The notes under the pieces are model-generated. The model was given only the letters and a program-made list of their open reading frames with translations. It did no database searches and was not told where the DNA came from. Made by a program: the position numbers and the translations under genes. From a virus, in IMG/VR virus record IMGVR_UViG_3300025695_000018, positions 1 to 50,167 of that record: a stretch of 50,167 nt of DNA. The stretch is one strand, 5' to 3'. Shown one piece after another: positions 42,960 to 50,167 of the stretch (position 1 is its first letter; each line of letters begins with the position of its first letter).

Positions 42960-45687
42960 GACTTCTATTCTTTTTAACATACTCACCATCAACTAATTCT
43001 ATAGTGTTATCCACATACATGTAATATGGGTCAATACCCACACTATTCCAAAACGAAATCTCACCATCTGAAATAGTCAAAACCTCATCCAATGTATCTT
43101 GGTCACCTTCACGACGAGGATATCCTCTCACCAATTCTGTTTGTGTTTTAGTAAAGAACGGTCTGCTTTTTGGGTCCTCAATAAGAATTTCATCACGGAT
43201 ATCCGTAGAGAAAACAACTAATAATGGTTCAATACGTTTGTTAAATGCCGCAAGATAACGAGGAACGTTGTATTCACCCAACATATCAGGTTTTTCGGTA
43301 ATATAAGTCTCATCTATGTGATAACAATTAAGAACAACCTCATCTTTTTTCTTTTGAACATCACCGTGAGACTTTCTTTCACCGTTATTCACATAATAGA
43401 TAGTATCACCCAAACCAACAGGTAAATCATGTTTCATGGCTAACTCCATGTGAGCTTGACGAGACATAAATGAACCTGATTTTGTTCTTTTTGTTATGTG
43501 AACTTTATACTCCGCAATACTTTGTTTTACACGTGCTTTGTTTGCAATCTTAGAAATAGGAATCTGACGGTTGTAAATAGTGTCTACGTAATCATAGTAA
43601 TATTCTAAGAATTCATGTCCTTTACCATCTAACAACATACGAAGACCTTTATCCAAAAACTCTGCAACATAGGTTGGAAGTTTTTTAGACTTAATCGTAT
43701 TACCAGTAAGTTTTACTTTACCTGTATCCGTAAGTAGCGCGTAGTTCTTACGTGCCACATTAATAGTTGACGGCCAAACACCATCAGTGTCAAGACCCAT
43801 CTCACCTCTCATAAAGATGTCGTTATACTCGGCGACATCAGCTTCAGTTCCGTAATATGTTTTACCTTCTTTTACCAATCCATTTAGACCCTTACCCACA
43901 TAGGTATGTGATTCTATTCCTGGTGGAGATGAGAAGTTTACACCATCAGTATCCATTACAAGAGGTTTATAACCTCTTTCCATAAACCACATAATCATCT
44001 GACGTAGGTATTGACGACCAGTGCAAGTAATCTGTTCACCCATATCCATATCACCCCATGGGAATACGTGAGGTGCTGAGAGTGAACCGAAGAATGCGTT
44101 GATGAATATTTTAATTGGTAGTTGTTTACGGTTATACTGTGACGATAGTTTCTTATCTGTTGATGAGTATTCTGCTGCGAGTTGTTTGTATTTGATACGG
44201 GTATCACGGAAATACTTTAACATACTTTTCATCACACCTGTAACATCACACTTAGGGAACACATCGTGAACCAACTGAATAGAGGGGTATAGAGACGAGT
44301 AGTCAAGTTTTAATACGTCAGTGGAATATCCCACAGCAAGAAGACGAGAAAGTCCACCTGTGAACGGTCGTTTGTCCCCTTTTGCTGGAATTGCTAATCC
44401 ATTCTTATATGACCATGAAGCCATAATCATTTTCCATAGAGTTGCAGTACCCATAGTTGAAAGACGTTCGTAGGTTGTTGGTACCAACTTAGCAAGAAGG
44501 AAGTTAGCTTGGTTGTATTCTTCATCTACAACCATTGTTTCCCAAATATCGTCATATAGGTATCGTTCAATAATGTAATTACCATTAACCTTTTCATAAT
44601 GACCAGGGAATCTCTCCATAAGGTTTTCAGTACCAGGTGTACCAACTTCTTTATAACCACCCGACTTTGGATTGAAGTAGTAGTCTTTATTGTCAAAATA
44701 GATTTTACCAATCTTATCACCCTGAACATACACACGATTCTCTTTTTCAGCACCAATGAATTGGGTAATATACTTAAGACCCCAACTCTTTATGTCTGAG
44801 TTGATGGCCTGTGCTCTACGAACTGCGTGTGCAATATCCACTACGTTGTATCCCCACATCTGCATCTGAACATAGTCTTCCATTTCATTTGCAAGTTTCA
44901 ACATTCCATCCTTAGTTCTAAACTTAACTTCAGGATTTAGTGTTTTGATAATCTTTTTCGGGTCCAAACCTAATATCTCTGCTCTACGAATCAAGAACGG
45001 AAAATCGAAGAACGCTGAGTTGTACCCACCGATAAGGGTTGGTTTAAGGTGATTTATAATGTCGAAGAAACGGATGATAAGTTCTCTTTCTTCATCTGCA
45101 TTTTCGGCAGAAATCACTTTCTCATAACCTTTATTATCCTTCATTCCGATAAGGAATATCTGACTGTCCTCAGGTGAAAGACCTGTGGTCTCAATATCAA
45201 ATACAAATCTATGAACCTCATCGTATTCATCAAAACCCTTGAAAAGTCGTTTACCCTTCTGACATAGGTATTGTTCCGTTGGTGGAAGAATCATAATATC
45301 GTTGGAGTTATCTCTACCCCACGGGTCCAAACCACCACCCTTGAAGAAGTTAACTAAGTTTGAGTATGACTTTGTGGTTTTAACCATATATTTCAAACCT
45401 TTCTCCATTCTTTCATCTCCGTGAGTATCCAACTTCTCAATAAGAATACCGTGAGTGGACATTGCTTGTTTTTGAGCAGCTTTGGAACCACCATAGAATC
45501 TCTTACCATGAAGGTCACCAACCCACGCAAAAGGAATGAATGTGTCTGATTTGATTTGCTTACCCTGAATAGGGTCTTGAATTACTTTGAAAATTTTTCC
45601 TGAACGGTAGTCGTATTCTAACGCTACAATGTATTTTTCAGGGTCCTCGCCTAAGAGGAATTCTTCGATTACATCTTGTGATACCAT
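42928..45687 (-). CDS. gp43: Family B DNA polymerase with 3'-5' exonuclease
   Basis: A 919-residue replicative polymerase, near T4 gp43 (898). Exonuclease motifs: Exo I FVFDIETTGLSPE, Exo II LIGGYNSAFFDFPFLIRR, with a later Exo III candidate near MWGYNVVDIAHAVRR. Polymerase motifs: A VLKLDYSSLYPSIQLV, B QLPIKIFINAFFGSLSAP, C PLVMDTDGVNFSSP, and the downstream ARKNYALLTDTGKVKLTG. Motif C reads DTDG where most family members have DTDS. The N-terminal 100 residues fit the gp43 N-terminal domain. It would copy the phage genome together with the gp41-type helicase and gp32-like protein. The gene stands apart from the replication cluster. Its 5' leader has a hairpin (45718-45736), where T4 gp43 represses its own mRNA through a leader hairpin. 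Confidence 0.96.
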   Translation of the reverse strand: MVSQDVIEEFLLGEDPEKYIVALEYDYRSGKIFKVIQDPIQGKQIKSDTFIPFAWVGDLHGKRFYGGSKAAQKQAMSTHGILIEKLDTHGDERMEKGLKYMVKTTKSYSNLVNFFKGGGLDPWGRDNSNDIMILPPTEQYLCQKGKRLFKGFDEYDEVHRFVFDIETTGLSPEDSQIFLIGMKDNKGYEKVISAENADEERELIIRFFDIINHLKPTLIGGYNSAFFDFPFLIRRAEILGLDPKKIIKTLNPEVKFRTKDGMLKLANEMEDYVQMQMWGYNVVDIAHAVRRAQAINSDIKSWGLKYITQFIGAEKENRVYVQGDKIGKIYFDNKDYYFNPKSGGYKEVGTPGTENLMERFPGHYEKVNGNYIIERYLYDDIWETMVVDEEYNQANFLLAKLVPTTYERLSTMGTATLWKMIMASWSYKNGLAIPAKGDKRPFTGGLSRLLAVGYSTDVLKLDYSSLYPSIQLVHDVFPKCDVTGVMKSMLKYFRDTRIKYKQLAAEYSSTDKKLSSQYNRKQLPIKIFINAFFGSLSAPHVFPWGDMDMGEQITCTGRQYLRQMIMWFMERGYKPLVMDTDGVNFSSPPGIESHTYVGKGLNGLVKEGKTYYGTEADVAEYNDIFMRGEMGLDTDGVWPSTINVARKNYALLTDTGKVKLTGNTIKSKKLPTYVAEFLDKGLRMLLDGKGHEFLEYYYDYVDTIYNRQIPISKIANKARVKQSIAEYKVHITKRTKSGSFMSRQAHMELAMKHDLPVGLGDTIYYVNNGERKSHGDVQKKKDEVVLNCYHIDETYITEKPDMLGEYNVPRYLAAFNKRIEPLLVVFSTDIRDEILIEDPKSRPFFTKTQTELVRGYPRREGDQDTLDEVLTISDGEISFWNSVGIDPYYMYVDNTIELVDGEYVKKNRSLMNSSVHQTT

Positions 45688-45717
45688 AATATTTTTTTTT
45701 CGTCTGAGACATTATAC

Positions 45718-45736
45718 TCACATCGTAATGATGTGA
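45718..45736 (-). promoter_or_regulatory. Leader hairpin before DNA polymerase gene
   Basis: On the minus strand TCACATC and GATGTGA form a 7-bp stem with an ATTAC loop, 30 nt before the polymerase ATG. By analogy with T4, where gp43 binds a hairpin at its own start, this could be a translational operator. There is no T-run, so a terminator is unlikely. Confidence 0.4.
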
Positions 45737-45763
45737 TTACTCTTTGACATTTATACTATGGAA

Positions 45764-45792
45764 ATGATAAGAATGAATCTTGGTCTTGTCAA
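45764..45792 (-). promoter_or_regulatory. Sigma70-like promoter for DNA polymerase gene
   Basis: Minus-strand TTGACA (45787-45792) and TATCAT (45764-45769) are 17 nt apart. They lie about 75 nt before the polymerase ATG and overlap the end of the 117-aa gene. This suggests early or middle expression independent of the tail-fibre genes upstream. Confidence 0.45.
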
Positions 45793-46142
45793 ATGATATT
45801 GATGTAAAGATTTTCTCTGATTGGTGCAATTAGTTCACCCATTGAATTGATGATTGAAAACTCACCAATGTAACGACCTTTTCGTTTTGTGTCTCTACTC
45901 AACCACTTATAGTAGATGTAATATTCTGCAGGTACATCAGGGTTGTCTTGTAATTTTTCTGTGATGAATGCGTTATTCATAACAATCTTTGGAATTCCTG
46001 TTGCCTCTTCTTTCATAGAAAATCGGATAGTTGCATTATCCAAATCCGCATCAAAAGTTTTCCATGAATCTGTTCGACCATCACGGACAACCTCCATTTT
46101 TAAGATTGGGAGTTCACTATGTTGTTTTATGAAGAATTCCAT
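45789..46142 (-). CDS. Small baseplate/fibre-type protein (BppU-like N-domain)
   Basis: A 117-residue protein that starts MEFFIKQHSELPILKMEVVR. The order of short strands, ATIRFSMKEEATGIPKIVMN, then YYIYYKWLSRDTKRKGRYIG and EFSIINSMGELIAPIRENLY, resembles the beta sandwich at the start of baseplate upper proteins (BppU) of Gram-positive phages and of several tail-fibre subunits. No Cys, catalytic motif or membrane segment is present. Its ATG lies in a TAATG junction with the 223-aa fibre-like gene. It is the last gene of the fibre cluster and is followed by the polymerase promoter. The fold assignment is by eye and tentative. Confidence 0.78.
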   Translation of the reverse strand: MEFFIKQHSELPILKMEVVRDGRTDSWKTFDADLDNATIRFSMKEEATGIPKIVMNNAFITEKLQDNPDVPAEYYIYYKWLSRDTKRKGRYIGEFSIINSMGELIAPIRENLYINII

Positions 46143-46813
46143 TAGTAAATTTTATTTAAAGCAAATATATCAGTATAAATTGAATTATCAGGACTATTAG
46201 AACTAAACTCGACTGTAACCTCCAATGTGTTATTAATTGTAGTATCAAATGTCGTATTATTAACTGTATTAAAAGCAAAACCTTGAGGGGCACCATTAGA
46301 TTGTTTTGTAGTATGAAACACACCAAGAGAAACAATAGATGATACTCCGGGACCTCCTAGTTTTCTAACTGTAAAGTTTACTGAAAATTGATAAACATCA
46401 TCAACAGCCGCTGTCATTGTTTGAACTCCACTATCTGCTAATATTGCTGAACCTGCTTTTACTCTAATTCTTATGGTGTCATTATTTTTAGAAGATAGTA
46501 ACCCACCAAAATCGGCCCTAAAACTATCACCAATACTAAAACCGTTTGCGGGTATGGATAATGAACCAACACCACCACCAATTAATGAACTTTCAACAGA
46601 TGTTCCACTAACTACCTGACTATCACCTGTTTGGGCAAATAAACCATAAACAGGTTGGTTCACAGGTGTTGGGTTAAATTGTGAAGTTAACGCTGAGAAA
46701 GGTATTGAATACGTTACTCCTGAAGGAACTATATCGTAGTTTACGATAACCATTAACGAATCAGGACTTCCTGATAACGATTCGGGTAATTGAGAGATTG
46801 GTAAGTTTGGCAT
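46142..46813 (-). CDS. Tail-fibre-like protein
   Basis: A 223-residue protein with an N-terminus, MPNLPISQLPESLSGSPDSL followed by a VVNYD..PSGVTY-type strand, that is the common opening of short phage fibre or tip proteins (ISxLP then a V...GG.T repeat). The rest is beta-rich, with DSFRADFGGLLSSKNNDTIR, VYQFSVNFTVRKLGGPGVSS and NTLEVTVEFSSNSPDNSIYT, as in a jelly-roll-like trimeric tip. It lacks Cys and has no signal peptide. It probably forms part of the receptor-binding apparatus together with the Thr/Pro-rich adhesin encoded immediately upstream. The motif ATATTTATAAAATAAAAAG stands 13 nt before its ATG. Receptor specificity cannot be inferred. Confidence 0.82.
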   Translation of the reverse strand: MPNLPISQLPESLSGSPDSLMVIVNYDIVPSGVTYSIPFSALTSQFNPTPVNQPVYGLFAQTGDSQVVSGTSVESSLIGGGVGSLSIPANGFSIGDSFRADFGGLLSSKNNDTIRIRVKAGSAILADSGVQTMTAAVDDVYQFSVNFTVRKLGGPGVSSIVSLGVFHTTKQSNGAPQGFAFNTVNNTTFDTTINNTLEVTVEFSSNSPDNSIYTDIFALNKIY

Positions 46814-46826
46814 ATCTTTTTATTTT

Positions 46827-46833
46827 ATAAATA
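46827..46833 (-). promoter_or_regulatory. Late-promoter-like TATTTAT motif before fibre gene
   Basis: Minus-strand ACAATATTTATAAAATAAAA, 13 nt before the ATG of the 223-aa gene, within the 40-bp gap after the adhesin gene. Confidence 0.5.
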
Positions 46834-46853
46834 TTGTTTTTATTTGAATTACA

Positions 46854-49800
46854 TTACAAACATGATGAACATTCTAAATATGGGCCTTCTGACATAGTTA
46901 CATTTACCGTACCAGGTGATTCATTAACCACTAAGTAACAGAAACCATCCGCACCTTTTATGTATTCTGAAGAGACCGCATTTAACGTATTATTTGCTCG
47001 GTAAACAGTTCCGTCTATTGAACAATCACCAAAATTACTAATTCTCCTCATTTGCCATACTGATGAAGATATCACACTTGAAGACGGTGTTGGTGTTACA
47101 GGTGGAGTTCCTGTAGGAGTGTTAGTCGGTGTTAATGTAGGTGTTGGAGTTGGTGTTATACAATCATCCGCAACATATCCAGAAACCCCACCTCCGTTAT
47201 CTTGGAAAATGTTTCTTAGTGTTACAAAACTTGGTTTAGTTAAAACTGGTGCGAAATAAGAATTAAATAAGTTATAACCTAAAATATTATTTGTTTGAAT
47301 TCCTGATGGAGTTCTCATATTATCATTCCATTCTGGAGATAATGACCCACCATCCCAAAACTCGGACATTTCCCACATACCGAAGTTTAATAAGTACATA
47401 TACTCTTTATATGCCACTTGAGCTTGACCTGTATCCCCACTCCAATCAGGTGCGTAACCACTAGGGTCGTACATACCATTATCAATGGCTTGTTTCATAG
47501 ATAAGTGTAGGTTAGTCGTTTGCCAATTTGGGTTTTCTTCCGCCATCCAATTTACTGCAGTTGATGACCCTGGAACTGCACCCATAATACCAAATAAGTG
47601 AACGGTATGGAAAATATGTTCAAATACCTCAGATATTACAGTATCACCACTTGTGGAACCACTTTGGTACCATACCATGTCATTAACTACGTGGGTATCT
47701 AAGAATTCTTGATATCCTGTATATCCTGATATACCTTCATCGGTTAACCAATTAGGGTCGTAGTCGTCTCCATTACCATATCCAACTCTTTGAGCTGTGG
47801 GTAATCCTTCGTGTATTGTACCTACATCACCTCTTAATGTTGCCACTAAATTATTTTGATATGACAAATTAATTCCCGATGCTGACGGGTCCATTATTAA
47901 TTGGAACGAACGAGCCACTTTTTTAGAGAATTCATCAGGTACCGCAACATTACCACCAACCGCGCCGGCTATAACTTCTAACACACCACTAACATTTATA
48001 CTTCTATCGAATACTGCCCCATTACTGGTATCGGCAGTTAAAGGTCCTGCGACATAACAACTAAGAAGAGATGCTGCGGATGGGGTCGGTGTTGGAGTTA
48101 CAGATGCTGTTGGTGTATTTGTAGGAGTGTTAGTCGGTGTTAATGTAGGTGTAGTGGTATTAGTTGGTGTTACTGAGGGTGTAATTGTTGGTGTTACACT
48201 GTTAGTTGGAGTAGGCGTGATAGATGATGTTGGGGTTACCGTTCTTGTAGGTTCCACTGATGATGTTGGAGTAATCGTATTAGTTGGTGTCACTGACGAT
48301 GTTGGAGTTATTGATGATGTAGGTGTTACTGTATTAGTTGGGGTAACTGAAGGGGTTGGTGATGGTAGTATGTAATTATTAACCGTACCATTATAGTTAG
48401 TTAAAATTTGAGTTGAATTTAAGGCTGTGTTATATAATCTCACCACACCATACTCACCATCAAAATATCCCGTATTGTCGGCACCTGGATTTTGTTGACC
48501 TAAGAATATGAAATTATCTTGACCACTTGATTCATAAGAAATACTTGTTTGAGAATCGTTCAATACCCCATTAATATATAAACTTTGTGTTGAGTTTGAG
48601 TAGTCCCAAACTAATACCACCTGATACCATTGTCCCTGAGTGAAAGTTGTGGTAGAATAAAGGGCATTATTTTGCCATATTTTACCTCTGAATCTACCTG
48701 ACTCAGCGGCTATTGGTGGCATGTTCCATGCAGTTTGAGGATTAGATACTGACATTGACATAATGTTACCATCATTATCGTTAGGATTAACCCACAACTC
48801 ATAAGTGAATGATTGTGTTGCATTACCGGTACCGGCAACCCTATCAATAAAAATGTAATCATTAATACCATCAGTAACAATTGACCTATATGTTGCATTG
48901 TAAGTAGGTCCATTGATTAATGTAGCATTATTATTTCCTTGTAAATCAGTCCAAGTAGTTCCACTTCCCGGATAAGAACTAAGATTATAAGCATCTAAGT
49001 TTACAAGTAAGTTAGAGGACACAACTGAAGGTGGGGTGATTGAAGGTGTAACACTAATAGATGGTGTTGTCGTATTTGTAGGTGTTAATGACGGAGTTGG
49101 AGAAGCCCCATACGTAGAACCTGTAAAGATTTCTAAATCAGGAGTGGTGCAACCTGTAGTTGATAATACTAACGAACTAAATGATGAACTTCCAATCAAC
49201 CCAGCATAGTCATCACCCAATACCGTATGTTTGTATCCTGACAACTGACCTTGAGGGACTATTACAGATACGTTATTTGTAATCGGAGAACCTGTAGTTA
49301 AGATTGTATCTGTAAATGATAATTCAATATCACAATCTAATACTGAAGTCAAGGTCATGTAATAATCGGCTTTAACCGAACCAGGATAATAAACTGATTG
49401 TAGGTTAATTGTTGGGTTTTGTTCAATGATAATTGCACTACCATCTTCCTGTTGTATCAACGCCAAATTTTCCTGTAATAAGTAATTGTTGTCAGGTAAC
49501 GACGGAGTGATAGATGGTGTCGGTGTTAATGTCTGTGTTGGGGTAGGTGTAATAGATACAGTTGGTGTCACACTTTGAGTTGGCGTAATCGTAGTTGTTG
49601 GTGTTATACTTTGAGTTGGGGTGATTGTTACTGTCGGAGTTACTGAAGATGTTGGAGTAATTGTTTGTGATGGAGTTATTGTAACTGTAGGAGTAATAGT
49701 TTGTGTTGGTGTAACCGAAGTTGTTGGGGTGATTGATTGAGTAGGTGTAATAGTTACTGACGGTGTAACCGTAGATGTTGGAGTGATAGATACAGTCGGA

Positions 49801-50167
49801 GTAACTGATTGAGTTGGGGTAATAGTTACTGTGGGGGTAATACTTTGTGTTGGTGTTATCGTTACCGATTGGGTGGGTGTGATTGTTACTGTCGGCGTAA
49901 TAGATTGAGTAGGGGTGATACTTGGGGTTACACTATTAGTTGGCGTTATTGTAGGTGTAGGTGAAACCGTAACACCTGGAGTATTAGAAATTGACGGAGT
50001 AACAGATAACGTTGGAGTGATAGTCACAGTCGGAGTGACTGTTGATGTTGGTGTCACCGTAATAGTCGGTGTAATCGACTGAGTTGGAGTTAATGTTTGT
50101 GTTGGAGTAATAGAAACAGATGGTGTTAATGTTGGGGTGATTGATTGAGTAGGGGTAATAGTTACCG
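46854..50167 (-). CDS. Partial modular Thr/Pro-repeat adhesin with LamG-like domain
   Basis: An open frame of more than 1100 codons that continues past the right edge; the apparent start at 50057 is a GTG inside the repeat. Modules in protein order: a long Thr/Pro repeat with period six ([IV]TPTxS), a beta domain with two Cys (SVLDCDIELSF, STTGCTTPD), a short repeat, a LamG/concanavalin-like jelly roll (LVNLDAYNLSSYPGSGTTWT, SFTYELWVNPNDNDGNIMSM, WYQVVLVWDYSNSTQSLYIN), a second repeat, and a domain of about 300 residues with EVFEHIFHTVHLFG. A third repeat leads to a C-terminal Cys-rich end (YLECSSCL). It is probably a long flexible tail fibre that binds glycans. The metalloprotease-like reading of the EHxxHxxH segment is only a possibility. 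Function is inferred from architecture. Confidence 0.88.
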   Translation of the reverse strand, partial: VTITPTQSITPTLTPSVSITPTQTLTPTQSITPTITVTPTSTVTPTVTITPTLSVTPSISNTPGVTVSPTPTITPTNSVTPSITPTQSITPTVTITPTQSVTITPTQSITPTVTITPTQSVTPTVSITPTSTVTPSVTITPTQSITPTTSVTPTQTITPTVTITPSQTITPTSSVTPTVTITPTQSITPTTTITPTQSVTPTVSITPTPTQTLTPTPSITPSLPDNNYLLQENLALIQQEDGSAIIIEQNPTINLQSVYYPGSVKADYYMTLTSVLDCDIELSFTDTILTTGSPITNNVSVIVPQGQLSGYKHTVLGDDYAGLIGSSSFSSLVLSTTGCTTPDLEIFTGSTYGASPTPSLTPTNTTTPSISVTPSITPPSVVSSNLLVNLDAYNLSSYPGSGTTWTDLQGNNNATLINGPTYNATYRSIVTDGINDYIFIDRVAGTGNATQSFTYELWVNPNDNDGNIMSMSVSNPQTAWNMPPIAAESGRFRGKIWQNNALYSTTTFTQGQWYQVVLVWDYSNSTQSLYINGVLNDSQTSISYESSGQDNFIFLGQQNPGADNTGYFDGEYGVVRLYNTALNSTQILTNYNGTVNNYILPSPTPSVTPTNTVTPTSSITPTSSVTPTNTITPTSSVEPTRTVTPTSSITPTPTNSVTPTITPSVTPTNTTTPTLTPTNTPTNTPTASVTPTPTPSAASLLSCYVAGPLTADTSNGAVFDRSINVSGVLEVIAGAVGGNVAVPDEFSKKVARSFQLIMDPSASGINLSYQNNLVATLRGDVGTIHEGLPTAQRVGYGNGDDYDPNWLTDEGISGYTGYQEFLDTHVVNDMVWYQSGSTSGDTVISEVFEHIFHTVHLFGIMGAVPGSSTAVNWMAEENPNWQTTNLHLSMKQAIDNGMYDPSGYAPDWSGDTGQAQVAYKEYMYLLNFGMWEMSEFWDGGSLSPEWNDNMRTPSGIQTNNILGYNLFNSYFAPVLTKPSFVTLRNIFQDNGGGVSGYVADDCITPTPTPTLTPTNTPTGTPPVTPTPSSSVISSSVWQMRRISNFGDCSIDGTVYRANNTLNAVSSEYIKGADGFCYLVVNESPGTVNVTMSEGPYLECSSCL
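49493..50167. repeat. Coding tandem repeat, 18-bp period (Thr/Pro)
   Basis: About 675 bp of imperfect 18-bp units, each encoding a six-residue [IV]TPTxS unit, extends to the window edge. Units differ mainly at synonymous third positions and at the variable fifth codon. Shorter tracts with the same repeat occur near 49020-49100, 48080-48370 and 47085-47155, between domains of the same protein. Confidence 0.85.

Noticed and set aside
48127-48375. Plus-strand 82-codon Val/Gly repeat frame
   Set aside because: It is the reverse strand of the Thr/Pro repeat and shows only the mirrored repeat pattern.
50055-50057. GTG as the true start of the Thr/Pro adhesin
   Set aside because: The frame and the repeat continue without a stop to the window edge, so the gene starts outside.
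49493-50167. Array-like repeats resembling a CRISPR or minisatellite
   Set aside because: The units are contiguous 18-bp codon repeats in one long open frame, without unique spacers.

Overview
This window reads as an internal segment (both ends cut through genes) of an A+T-rich, T4-like contractile-tailed phage genome. The diagnostic genes are a gp18-type tail sheath, gp19-type tube, gp25 and gp6 baseplate wedge proteins, a gp26-like protein, tape measure, UvsX, a gp32-like ssDNA-binding protein, gp41-type helicase, T4-type RNase H/5' nuclease, NrdA/NrdB and a family B DNA polymerase. The host is probably a member of the Bacteroidota, perhaps a marine flavobacterium. This is an inference from three things: the ATP-cone sits on NrdB instead of NrdA (known in Leeuwenhoekiella blandensis), start codons are preceded by A-rich leaders with almost no Shine-Dalgarno sequence, and the tail proteins are large and modular.

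Layout, left to right. Nearly everything is on the minus strand and is read from right to left. 0-8.2 kb: two large tail/baseplate proteins (one cut by the window edge), gp6 and gp25. 8.2-17.1 kb: nucleotide metabolism and replication/recombination (nrdA, nrdB, helicase, an unknown 150-aa protein, RNase H, uvsX, gp32-like protein) plus two small unknown genes; hairpin terminators and a sigma70-like promoter lie here. 17.1-30.4 kb: tail hub and tail interior (2143-aa hub-like protein, gp53/LysM-like 105-aa protein, 1544-aa protein with an OmpA-like segment, tape measure). 30.4-38.1 kb: tail chaperone pair with a probable frameshift, tube, HAD hydrolase, a small possibly frameshifted gene, oversized sheath, and two probable neck/tail-completion proteins. 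A 49-aa ribbon-helix-helix-like gene runs on the opposite strand here. 38.1-43.0 kb: plus-strand island with an SNF2-type helicase, a superoxide dismutase fused to a nuclease-like domain, a gp13-like neck protein and a small beta-rich protein. 43-50.2 kb: DNA polymerase, two small tail-fibre/baseplate-type proteins, and a modular Thr/Pro-repeat adhesin that runs off the right edge.

Together the genes supply deoxynucleotides, replicate and recombine the genome, and build the neck, tail, baseplate and probable receptor-binding fibres. A recurring TATTTAT core (often ATATTTATA), oriented with transcription and frequently 13-16 nt before the start codon, precedes many virion genes on both strands and is a good candidate for the late promoter. 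The most unusual content is the Mn-type superoxide dismutase fused to a PD-(D/E)XK-like domain, in a phage that also carries a flavobacterial-style ribonucleotide reductase; some relatives of that enzyme are activated by superoxide. No tRNA, rRNA, CRISPR array, IS element, integrase or attachment site was recognised, and no gene-free stretch exceeds about 150 bases.
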